The notes beneath the pieces are model-generated. The model was given only the letters and a program-made list of their open reading frames with translations. It made no database searches and was not told the DNA's origin. Below, piece by piece: positions 14,356 to 22,900 of a DNA stretch of 64,000 nucleotides (positions are counted from its first letter, which is position 1; each line of letters starts with the position of its first letter). The translations under genes and the position numbers were made by a program. The stretch covers positions 1 through 64,000 of the forward strand of contig JAZOLP010000062.1 in NCBI GenBank assembly GCA_045653225.1, read 5' to 3'. This DNA is from UBA1737 sp045653225 (lineage in GTDB: Bacteria > Bacillota_I > Bacilli_A > ML615J-28 > CAG-313).

Positions 14356-14627
14356 TAATTCCTGTTGAAATTGAAAATAAAAATATTTTTCGTTTAGTTA
14401 ATCAAATATGGAAATTAATTCCAATGCGTGAAAACGATGAAGATTGGAAAGCGCATTTAGATGGACTTATTGTGGAAATCGCGGGCTTACAAGAAATTTG
14501 CTCCCTTAATCTTTTGATTGTTTTGTCAAAGCTTAAAGGATTAAGAGTTGAAGAAACAAGCTTTTATACTTACCGTAACACAATATTTAAGACTATAAAT
14601 CTTTTGAGTGAGGTGCTAAAAAAATGA
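14352..14627 (+). CDS. Small helical neck-region protein (91 aa)
   Basis: Ninety-one residues, mainly helical (WKAHLDGLIVEIAGLQEICSL, IVLSKLKGLRVEETSFYTYR). It overlaps its neighbours on both sides by ATGA-type junctions, so it is translated as part of the neck-gene block. The family is not recognised; a structural or assembly role in head-tail joining is the most likely from context. Confidence 0.6.
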   Translation: MIIPVEIENKNIFRLVNQIWKLIPMRENDEDWKAHLDGLIVEIAGLQEICSLNLLIVLSKLKGLRVEETSFYTYRNTIFKTINLLSEVLKK

Positions 14628-15499
14628 TAGATAATTTAGAGCTAATGAAAAAAAGACTTGATTACTATGGTAGTAGCACCAATCCACGAAAAAGAATGGA
14701 AGGTCATAAAATTAATTCTTTAAAATATGGTTTAGAAAATAATTCATATAACTCAGCAACGGTTGAGCTTGAGGGAAACACTTTTCCAGCATTAATAAAT
14801 GAAGAGAGACTTACTGAAACTTTAAACAATAAAACTATTTCATGTCTAAAAGAAAATAACGTAGAAGAAGGAAAAGTAATAACTTGGCAAGAGACAAATA
14901 CTAAATGGTTAGTTTATTCACATGATTTAAATGAAACTGCTTATTTTTTGGGTGGAATTCGTTTATGTGAGGAAACGCCATTGGTTATCAAAGATAAAGA
15001 GTATTATTTTGCATTAGTGGGTCCCGCAGAAAAGAAGATTGTATCTTCTAAAAATGGATCTTTTGTAATTGATACTCCAAATCAGAGTTTAGATTTTTTA
15101 ATACCGGCTTCCGCAGATATCGAAAGATACTTTAAATTTGAATATGCGGATAAAACCTGGGAAGTTCAATCAGTGAATACTGTTGACTATAAAAATATTT
15201 TAAGAGTTTATGCAGAAGAAAATTATGAGATAGTAGAAGATAAACCAGTTTTGGATGATGTTGTTGTAGATGATTGGTTATCAGGACCAGCTGTTGTAAA
15301 ACCGTTATCTGAAAATACTTATACTATTAACGATGATAGTTTAGAAGGCTCTTGGAATATTACAGGAGATAATATTAAAATTGTTTCTCAATCAGATAGA
15401 GAAATAACTATTAAATGGGATTCTATTAAAAGTGGGTTCTTTACCGTTGCTTTTGGTAATAAAAGTCAATTAATTCTTGTAGAATCTTTATTTAATTAA
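14624..15499 (+). CDS. Head-closure / neck protein with Ig-like C-terminus, putative (291 aa)
   Basis: The N-terminal part (residues 1-190) is beta-rich with the profile of head-closure proteins. The C-terminal 80 residues (GPAVVKPLSENTYTINDDSL, SWNITGDNIKIVSQSDREIT) read as an Ig-like beta-sandwich, a common add-on that decorates phage heads or tails and may bind surfaces. The two parts are joined by an acidic linker (VLDDVVVDDW). The start overlaps the preceding gene. Confidence 0.58.
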   Translation: MIDNLELMKKRLDYYGSSTNPRKRMEGHKINSLKYGLENNSYNSATVELEGNTFPALINEERLTETLNNKTISCLKENNVEEGKVITWQETNTKWLVYSHDLNETAYFLGGIRLCEETPLVIKDKEYYFALVGPAEKKIVSSKNGSFVIDTPNQSLDFLIPASADIERYFKFEYADKTWEVQSVNTVDYKNILRVYAEENYEIVEDKPVLDDVVVDDWLSGPAVVKPLSENTYTINDDSLEGSWNITGDNIKIVSQSDREITIKWDSIKSGFFTVAFGNKSQLILVESLFN

Positions 15500-15523
15500 T
15501 GAGAGAAAAAGGAGTTTTGAGAT

Positions 15524-16057
15524 ATGATAGTAGGAAATACTGATTATTTATATGATAATAAATCGAGTTTCTTATCAATGGAAAAAGATTTTAGTATTAT
15601 AATTACTAAAATGCTTGAAGACGAACAATTAAAGAAATTATTATATTATAAAACAGACGACTGCCTAAAAAGACCAAATTTAACACAAGCAGAAACTTTT
15701 TCTTTAATTGATAAGCATATTAGAATTGTACCTAAAATTGAAACTACAGAAGAACAATTATCTTATGTAATTATTTCATTTGATAATTTTACTCCAAACG
15801 CGACAAATCCTCAATTTAGAGATAATATTATTACTATTGATATATTATGTCATTTTGATTTGTGGAATTTAGGGGATTTTAAATTAAGACCTTATAAAAT
15901 CGCAGGCCGCATCGATGCAAGATTAAATAATCAGAAATTAAGTGGTATTGGTACTTTACAATTTTTAGGTGCTAATAACCTTGTTATAAATGACCAGATA
16001 GCAGGAATTACTTTAATGTACTCTGCAATTCATGGTGGAGAGGACACAAATGAATAA
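15524..16057 (+). CDS. Tail completion / tail terminator protein, putative (177 aa)
   Basis: Alpha/beta protein with a central DNIITIDILCHFDLWNLGDF and a C-terminal QIAGITLMYSAIHGGED strand, a profile like tail-terminator proteins (lambda gpU type) and found in the right place: after the neck genes and before the tail tube. Assignment is from context and general fold only. AAAAAGGAG precedes the ATG. Eight bases overlap the next gene. Confidence 0.55.
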   Translation: MIVGNTDYLYDNKSSFLSMEKDFSIIITKMLEDEQLKKLLYYKTDDCLKRPNLTQAETFSLIDKHIRIVPKIETTEEQLSYVIISFDNFTPNATNPQFRDNIITIDILCHFDLWNLGDFKLRPYKIAGRIDARLNNQKLSGIGTLQFLGANNLVINDQIAGITLMYSAIHGGEDTNE

Positions 16058-16769
16058 GCTTGCGCTTTATACAGGTGCAGATATTTTATTTGAACAAAAC
16101 TTCTTTATTCATCAGCCCACTATTGCGGAAATCTCCTCCATGTTTTCTGAGGCGGAGTTTTTTAAAGTACTCCAGTTCTGTACGAGAACACCGCAACCTG
16201 GTATGCAAATTAATAATCTTCTTTTGTTTTATGTAATTCTTCATAAAGGAGAAGGAGTTACAGAAGAAGATAGAAACAATATTGCTCTATTTTTAAATTT
16301 TCTTTTTAAAGATTGCCAAGTATCTTTACTTGAGCAAGGAATACTTCTTAGTAGAGAAGAGAAGAAAGAGTTTTTATTATTAGACAATGATTTATTTATT
16401 AAATTTCAAGATTATATAAAAGAAATTTTTTGTATTCATAAATTATTTAGTGAAAAAGTTGAAGCGGAAGAATTTAAACCCGTAGACGCGCGAGCCGCAG
16501 CAATTGCGGAAGCTCTCAACAAAGGGAGACAAAAAGTTGCCGAAGCAAAAACCGCTCAAGCAAATGAAAAAAGTGCGATTGGAGCTTATTTAGAAATTCT
16601 TTCTGTTGGACTTGGAGTCTCAATGCGTGATTTGGCTAATCATACATTTCATCAATTATTTGGATTAGTAGATAGGTTTTCAAAAAAGCAAAGTTTTGAT
16701 ATTGATTTACAATGTAGATTAGCTGGTGCAAAAGGGGATAAACCACTTGATAATTGGATGGGTATTTAA
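16050..16769 (+). CDS. Tail-region protein of unknown function (239 aa)
   Basis: The ATG at 16050 is chosen because GGAGAGG lies just upstream; an ATG at 16032 has no such site. The protein is helical (QINNLLLFYVILHKGEGVTE, IALFLNFLFKDCQVSLLEQG) with an Ala/Lys-rich helix at about 145-185 and an HTFHQLFGLVDRF motif near the C-terminus. It lies between the putative tail terminator and the tail tube gene and may be an assembly factor. I do not recognise the family. Confidence 0.58.
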   Translation: MNKLALYTGADILFEQNFFIHQPTIAEISSMFSEAEFFKVLQFCTRTPQPGMQINNLLLFYVILHKGEGVTEEDRNNIALFLNFLFKDCQVSLLEQGILLSREEKKEFLLLDNDLFIKFQDYIKEIFCIHKLFSEKVEAEEFKPVDARAAAIAEALNKGRQKVAEAKTAQANEKSAIGAYLEILSVGLGVSMRDLANHTFHQLFGLVDRFSKKQSFDIDLQCRLAGAKGDKPLDNWMGI

Positions 16770-16822
16770 AATTCTTTTTTTAATATAAAAATAAAACTTT
16801 TTTAAAGGAGGAAATATACACT

Positions 16823-17677
16823 ATGTTAGGTATGAATAAACAATTTGGCGTTAGAGAAATTGCAAACGTAGTTCTTAAAGCTAAAGCAGAAATGAAAATT
16901 GGCAATACTGAATTCAAAGCAGGCGAACCAGTTCTTTATTTTGACACATTAAAAACATCAACAGTTGAGGGTGCAGCTACAACAGTATACGCAACTGGTG
17001 GTAGAGGTAACGCGAGATTAGTATCATGGGACGGCGAAAGAACAATCACATTCACAATGGAAGATGCTCTTATTTCTCCTATGGGTCTTGCTGTTCTTGC
17101 TGGCGCAGGCCTTATCTCTGAGTCAAAAGAAGCACATTTTAATGCTAGAATTGAAGGAACACTTGGCACAGATGGTAACGTAACAGCGGCTTGGCCAACA
17201 ACTGATTTTAAAAAGCCAACTATTAAAGAGGGTACTGTTCTTAAAGCATATGCAGGTATTGTTGAAGGAGATGGATCAAATCCTGATAAATTAGTAGAAG
17301 CAACAATAGATGCAGAAGGTGTTGAATTTACAGTATCAGAAAAACCCGATGCAGAAACAAATGTAACAGTATTTGTAGATTATTATTCTAATGAAAATGT
17401 TCTTACTATTGATATCGAACCAGGTAAATTCTCAGGCAACTTCTATCTTGAAGCTGCTACATTATTCAGAGACACAGATGGTAAAGATCATGCTGCTGAA
17501 TTTATAATTCCAAACTGCCGTGTACAGTCAAACTTCACATTCACAATGGCTGCTACTGGTGATCCATCAACATTTACATTTACAATGGACGCATTCCCAG
17601 GTTATACAGCTTATGACAAAACAAAGAAAGTACTCTGCGCAATCCAAGTACTTGGTGACTCTGCCAGTAGTAACTAA
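16823..17677 (+). CDS. Major tail tube protein, putative (284 aa, with possible frameshifted extension)
   Basis: Beta-rich protein with repeated Thr-Phe-Thr strands (ERTITFTMEDALISPMG, SNFTFTMAATGDPSTFTFTM), highly biased codon use and strong AAAGGAGG ribosome binding site, all fitting the abundant subunit of the tail tube. It lies after the tail terminator candidate and before the tape-measure region. An Ig-like or beta insertion may occupy residues about 130-200. The zero-frame stop is TAATAA at 17675; the +1 frame stays open to 17762 and looks coding (see the extension entry), so a longer minor form is likely. Confidence 0.75.
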   Translation: MLGMNKQFGVREIANVVLKAKAEMKIGNTEFKAGEPVLYFDTLKTSTVEGAATTVYATGGRGNARLVSWDGERTITFTMEDALISPMGLAVLAGAGLISESKEAHFNARIEGTLGTDGNVTAAWPTTDFKKPTIKEGTVLKAYAGIVEGDGSNPDKLVEATIDAEGVEFTVSEKPDAETNVTVFVDYYSNENVLTIDIEPGKFSGNFYLEAATLFRDTDGKDHAAEFIIPNCRVQSNFTFTMAATGDPSTFTFTMDAFPGYTAYDKTKKVLCAIQVLGDSASSN

Positions 17678-17762
17678 TAATATTACAGAAGAAGAAAACG
17701 AACCAGAAAATTATAATTTAGATTATGATTATGATTTTGGTTCTGGAGATCCAACAATTTGA
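17658..17762 (+). other. Candidate +1 frameshift extension of the tail tube gene
   Basis: In the +1 frame relative to the tail tube gene, codons run past its stop to a TGA at 17760-17762 and encode an acidic, Tyr-rich tail (TEEENEPENYNLDYDYDF). The codon use is phage-like, there is no ribosome binding site or start codon for a separate gene, and the terminator hairpin begins only four bases after the new stop. Listeria phage PSA is known to make C-terminally extended capsid and tail proteins by +1 frameshifting; this looks like an equivalent. No classic slip site is obvious. Confidence 0.55.
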
Positions 17763-17766
17763 TTTT

Positions 17767-17800
17767 AAGGGAAGAGAGAAATCTCTTCCCTTATTTTTTA
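17767..17800 (+). terminator. Strong intrinsic terminator after the tail tube gene
   Basis: AAGGGAAGAGA (17767-17777), 4-base loop GAAA, TCTCTTCCCTT (17782-17792), then TATTTTTT. Perfect 11-bp stem. It begins four bases after the stop of the frameshifted extension. Confidence 0.92.
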
Positions 17801-17828
17801 TTTAGATCTAAAGAAAGGAGAGAAGAAT

Positions 17829-19241
17829 ATGGGAGCATTTGTATTTGGAAAAAAAACTATATATCCTTATGTTCATTTTCATTTTTCTCATTACCAAACA
17901 GATTCTGATTATATAAAAGGTATTACTATGTTTCAAAGCGCATATAATCAAGCAAGTAATAATGCCTATAGCAACTATATTCAACAAAATTATAACGCTG
18001 CTCAATTACGAGCATTGGAAAATGTGTTTGGACAGTATAACACAATAGAAACATGGGAATCTTATATTGCAGGAGTAATAGAATCTGAAATATCTTCTAA
18101 TTTAAGACAAAGTGTTGAGCATGTTTTAAACTCCAAGAATGCCTTTGTCTCGGCGATGTCTGGAGTAAATTTAACTGCTCGAAGAAGCGAGACTATTGAT
18201 GATTTTTTGCGGAGTATTGGTAATATTTTAAAAGAACTTGGAGAAAATAATACAATATTTACAACAATGCGATATATTTTATTATCTAAAGGTACAAATC
18301 AAACATTATCTAATTTAAGAGCAAGTTTTTGCAAAGCAATTCAAAAACAAGGTATCGGAAAAGTAGATTTAGAATTAACCAATAATATATTAACACGTTT
18401 TTATCAACTTTTAAGCTCAGACCCAAATGGAAAATTAAAGAAGGGTGACGTAAAAGGCTTTGTTGGAAAAAAAATGGCTGAAGACTTAGAATTAATACCT
18501 CCAATGCTATTGTCTCGAGCAATCTCTTCATCTATTGGTAATAGCATAGGGCAATTACGTCATACTGGAAGCAATAGAAGAGGTAGCATTAAAATACAGG
18601 AAGTAAGTGGTGATGTATTTACAGAAGGTCCTGCGACAGTAGAAATTAAACCGGATTCTGTTTTAAAAATTAGAATAAATACAGACAATCAAATTTCTGG
18701 CTCTGTTGAGATTGATACTGGTATATCTACAAAATTTTATAATCAAAAGGCTTTAAAGGATTTTGGGGTGGGAACGATTAGCTCTACTCCTTTTTACCAA
18801 TATGCGCTAGGTACATTAAAAAAACCAGATACCTTACAAATGAGACATATTCTTTCAAATACCATAGCTTTTCAAAAAGAAAATGGAAGTGAGTACGCGA
18901 CATTAAAAAGTGCTATTATTAAACGATACATTACTACTTTTTTATCAGGTACAGGAACCACCTCCAATGAAATTAAAGATACTAGCCAAATTTTATTTGT
19001 TAATGATAAAGCATATCCAATGTCACTAATTATTAAAAAAATTGCTCAATCTGAAGCTATACAAGATTTAGATGGTATTTTTAAGATTACCTATAAAAAT
19101 CCTAATAAGTGGCTTGGAGACGGTGGTCCATCTAAAGCAAGAGCTTATAAGAGAAGCAAAGACTTTTTGCATAACTTACATAATATAAAAATGTCGATAA
19201 AGTTCCATCCTGAACAGGTATTTACTAAATTAGGATTATAG
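17829..19241 (+). CDS. Tail-region protein of unknown function (470 aa)
   Basis: Large, mostly helical protein (ETWESYIAGVIESEISSNLR, TIDDFLRSIGNILKELGENN) with a middle section of short strands (PATVEIKPDSVLKIRINTDN). It lies between the tail tube gene (with its strong terminator) and the tail chaperone, a place where siphophages seldom carry so long a gene. AAAGGAGAG precedes the ATG. I do not recognise the family; it may be a virion component or a tail-assembly factor. Confidence 0.6.
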   Translation: MGAFVFGKKTIYPYVHFHFSHYQTDSDYIKGITMFQSAYNQASNNAYSNYIQQNYNAAQLRALENVFGQYNTIETWESYIAGVIESEISSNLRQSVEHVLNSKNAFVSAMSGVNLTARRSETIDDFLRSIGNILKELGENNTIFTTMRYILLSKGTNQTLSNLRASFCKAIQKQGIGKVDLELTNNILTRFYQLLSSDPNGKLKKGDVKGFVGKKMAEDLELIPPMLLSRAISSSIGNSIGQLRHTGSNRRGSIKIQEVSGDVFTEGPATVEIKPDSVLKIRINTDNQISGSVEIDTGISTKFYNQKALKDFGVGTISSTPFYQYALGTLKKPDTLQMRHILSNTIAFQKENGSEYATLKSAIIKRYITTFLSGTGTTSNEIKDTSQILFVNDKAYPMSLIIKKIAQSEAIQDLDGIFKITYKNPNKWLGDGGPSKARAYKRSKDFLHNLHNIKMSIKFHPEQVFTKLGL

Positions 19242-19243
19242 TC

Positions 19244-19272
19244 TTGACAAAATCGAAAATTTTTGATAAAAT
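19244..19272 (+). promoter_or_regulatory. Sigma-A promoter TTGACA-17-TAAAAT inside the tail operon
   Basis: Plus strand: TTGACA at 19244-19249, 17-base spacer, TAAAAT at 19267-19272. It begins three bases after the stop of 17829-19241. The leader then carries a small hairpin (GGAAAG at 19285 with CTTTCC at 19300) before the ribosome binding site of 19335-19853. Confidence 0.8.
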
Positions 19273-19334
19273 ATAACTATCAAAGGAAAGAAAAATTTAC
19301 TTTCCGCAAATGAGAAAAAGGAGGACAAATTAAA

Positions 19335-19853
19335 ATGGCAAAAATTGGTTTAACAAAACTTATTACAATAAAAGAGCCTGAAGTTAGCATAATGCATATT
19401 GGAGAACAAACTTTAGAAGTAAAGCAGTATCTTCCACTTGAAAAGAAAATTGAATTAGTAAATCATGTTGCTAATAGTTCTATTACAGAAACAGGAATCA
19501 ATCCTATTCAGAGAGATGTTCTCGCTGATTTAGCTATTGTAGAATATTATACAAACATTAAATTCACAGAAAAGCAAAAAGAAGATATGCAGAAAACATA
19601 TGATTTACTTTCTATAAATGGTATTATTGAAAGTGTTAAAAAATTAATTCCTTCAAACGAGCTTGGTCAGATAATGAATTGGATTTGGTCTTGTGTAAAT
19701 GCTATTGAAACATATGGTAATTCCGCGCGTGGTATTTTAAAAGACATTACAACCAATTATGATAGCACAAAACTTAATGTTGAAGAAATATTAAAAGATA
19801 TTAAAGATCCAGCAATAGCGGAATTCATTAAAAATTTACCTAACCTGGTCTAA
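19335..19853 (+). CDS. Tail assembly chaperone, putative (172 aa)
   Basis: Lies immediately before the tape-measure gene, the conserved position of tail assembly chaperones (lambda gpG type), and has the usual size and helical profile: ends of helices such as KTYDLLSINGIIESVKKLIP and IAEFIKNLPNLV. The N-terminus (IMHIGEQTLEVKQYLPLEKK) also resembles such chaperones of Gram-positive siphophages. It has its own consensus promoter (19244-19272) and strong terminator (19908-19946), so it forms a separate transcription unit. I see no frameshifted G/T-type extension: downstream frames close quickly. Confidence 0.65.
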   Translation: MAKIGLTKLITIKEPEVSIMHIGEQTLEVKQYLPLEKKIELVNHVANSSITETGINPIQRDVLADLAIVEYYTNIKFTEKQKEDMQKTYDLLSINGIIESVKKLIPSNELGQIMNWIWSCVNAIETYGNSARGILKDITTNYDSTKLNVEEILKDIKDPAIAEFIKNLPNLV

Positions 19854-19862
19854 TTTGAATAA

Positions 19863-19892
19863 TCTATTTATTTTATCGCGTAAATAAATAGA
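19863..19892 (+). repeat. AT hairpin between chaperone and tape measure
   Basis: TCTATTTATTT (19863-19873) pairs with AAATAAATAGA (19882-19892) around TATCGCGT. It lies upstream of the strong terminator at 19908. Confidence 0.6.
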
Positions 19893-19907
19893 GAAAGAAA
19901 AGTATTT

Positions 19908-19946
19908 AACCCTTTTATCCTTTCTTGGATAAAAGGGTTATTTTTT
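19908..19946 (+). terminator. Strong intrinsic terminator before the tape-measure gene
   Basis: AACCCTTTTATCC (19908-19920), loop TTTCTT, GGATAAAAGGGTT (19927-19939), then ATTTTTT. A perfect 13-bp stem, ending 30 bases before the tape-measure start. Confidence 0.92.
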
Positions 19947-19976
19947 GTTTATAAAGGAGAGAAAGGAGAATATAAT

Positions 19977-22900
19977 ATGGCGAATAACAGAGTTGTGGTA
20001 AATTTTGATTTTAAAGCTAATACTCAAGATATTCAAACACAATTAAATAGCTTAAAAACAAATTTACAACAAATTATAGGTCAATCTAGTAAGATAAATA
20101 TTGGTGGACATATTAACACACAGTTAAAAGACGCTGTGGGAGCCGCACAGTCATTACAAAAGCATTTAACCGCATCTTTCAACACAAATACAGGTCAATT
20201 AGATTTGGCAAAGTTTAATGCTTCATTGAAATCTTCTAATCAGAATGTTACTATGCTCGGAAAACAATTACTCGGTGCGGGTGCAGAGGGTAAAGCAGCA
20301 TTTATGGGACTTGCTACTAGTCTAGTTCAAGCAGAAATACCTGCTGTAAAGCTTAGTACTACAATGGGTAAATTAATGACAACTTTTGCAAACAATGCTC
20401 GTTGGATGATTTCTTCTTCTGTGTTAACAGGTTTCATATCTGGTATTAGAGAAGCTGTTGATTATACAAAAGATTTAAATGAAAGTTTAACAGATATTAG
20501 AATTGTTACTGGTAAATCTTCAGAAGAAATGAATAGATTAGCCAAGTCAGCAAATAGAATGGCAAAAGAGCTTAAAACCTCTACTGCGGAAATTGTTAAA
20601 GGCCAATTAATCTATTATCAACAGGGTGATAGTGCAGAGCTTGCAGCAAAGAAAGCTGAGATTACAACTAAAGCAGCCAATGTGTCTTTTGGTACTTCTC
20701 AAGAACAAATGTCTGAATATTTAACCGCAATTTGGAATTCATATCAAGTTGGAGAAGAAAATTTAGAACAGTTTGTTGATGTACTCGCGGCAGTTGGTGC
20801 AACAACCGCGACAAGTATGGAAGAAATTGCAACAGCGATGCAGAAAGTTGCCGCGACAGGTAATGCAGTAGGTGTTTCTTATGAGCAATTAACAGCAACA
20901 ATTGCAACTATTTCATCTATAACAAGAACAAGCTCTGAACAGGTTGGTACCGCGTTAAAAACTATTTATGCACGTATTGGTGATTTAAAAGCTGGTGGTC
21001 TCGATGAAGATGATATTGGTCTTGGTCAAGTTTCTACTGGTTTGAAAAAAGTTGGAATTGAAATTTTAGATACTAACAATAATATTCGTGATATGGGCGA
21101 AGTTGTTGAAGAAATTGGTACTAAATGGGAAGGATGGACAGAAGCTCAACAGCAAGCGATAGTTCAATTAATTGCGGGTAAAAGACAGTATACTCAAATG
21201 ATGGCATTGTTTGACAACTGGGATATGTATGAATCCACTCTTGCTACCGCAGAAGGCGCAGACGGTGAATTAAATAAACAACAAGAAATTTGGGCAGAAA
21301 GCTGGGAAGCCGCGAGTCAAAATGTTCAAGCTTCTTTAGAAAGTCTTTACGGTCAAATTTTTGATGATGATGTTTTTATTGATTTCTTAAATGGTTTAAA
21401 TTTAATCCTTGAAGGTATAGATGGAATTACTGATTTGTTTGGCGGACTCGGCAACACATTGCTTATTTTGTCTACTTTGTTAGTTCAAAGATTTTCTATT
21501 CCTCTTGCAGATGGATTGCGCAACGCTGCAATGCAAGCAAAATTATTATTTGATTTTACAAACAAAGGATATCAAAAACAAATGTCTGACGTCCAAGAGT
21601 TATTGGGCAGCGTAAAAGCAGTAAACAGTGAAGAGCAAACTCAATTAAATATTTTAAAAACTAGAGCTCAATTAAATAGTGAATATGCAGCCATAGAAGA
21701 AAAATTAACTGCTGAGCAAAAAACTCAGTACAAAGCAGAAATGCAAAATTTACAAGTTCTACAAGATGCTGCTTTGATTAAAGCAAAAAATTTAGATTTA
21801 ACCAAGCAAGAAACGTCAGAAAAAATAAAAGAAAATTTTTCACGTGGCAAAACAGGTAAATCAGATGCTTTAGGCATGGCTCACGCACAGTTTAATGCAG
21901 AGAAAAACCGTTTAACTGATTTGTATACAGGGTTAATTCCTGATGAGAAAATGCCCGGTTTAGAAAAATTAATAAATAATTTTAAAACCGGTAGTATAAA
22001 TGCAACAGAGTTTAGACAAGAATTGGCAAAAATTGAACCTGAGCTTGCAAATGATAGTGGTTTAGATTTGTATATTCAAGGATTAGAAGAAACTCGAAAC
22101 AAGATACATGAATTACAAAATGAATTAAATATATTATCAAACGCACCTCTTGCACTTGGAGAAGAGAATCAGTTTAATAATATGGGTGCGGATCAAGCAA
22201 TTCAAAAATATGCTCAATTAAAAGGTCAACTAGAATATTATGGTAATGCGTTAAAAACTGTGTCTTTTAATACAAAAGATGCAGAAAGTAGTCAGCAATC
22301 TATTAATACTGTTTTAAATGCTGCAGCAAAAATTTACGCAGATAACCCTGAAAAACTTAATAAAATATCACAAGCTTTAAAAGCTACAGATCTTTCAGCT
22401 GAGCAATTTGAGGCTGAGGTTAAGCAATTAAAAAATGATTTAAAAGAACTCTATAGCTCTGAAAATGGCGGCTCTGGTAAGCTAGTCAATCAATTTATGA
22501 AAGTTAGAGATGCAATTAAAAATTCTGGCGGAGACGTTAAAGAATTAGATAGACTAATTGACGAATTATCTGGTAGCGTATACATTGCTGAGCAAGGTTT
22601 TGACCAAATGGGAGAATCTGCTGAAAAGGCAAAAGGAAAGCTTGATCCAACACAAAACAAAAAAGATTGGGCGAGTTGGTCTGTGTCTATCTCAAGTGCG
22701 CTTATGTCTCTAATGAGTATTGTTAATGCAGTAAAATCTGCTTTTGATAGTTTTAATAATCCTGATGCAACTGGTTGGGAAAAATTTAGTGCAGTTATAA
22801 GTGTTGTTACTACTGTTTTAATGAGCGTCTCTATGTTATATCCAGTTGTTAGTGGTATAGTGGTAGCAAGTAATAGGGCTATGGCTGCTTCTGCAGCAGG

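Noticed and set aside
17520..17657. Start of the overlapping frame inside the tail tube gene as a separate gene
   Set aside because: The ATG at 17520 has no ribosome binding site and the first 45 residues look like shadow sequence; only the part past the zero-frame stop looks coding, so a frameshift is preferred.
19854..19976. G/T-type frameshift between chaperone and tape measure
   Set aside because: All frames after the chaperone close within a short distance and two hairpins occupy the gap, so no extended chaperone is encoded.
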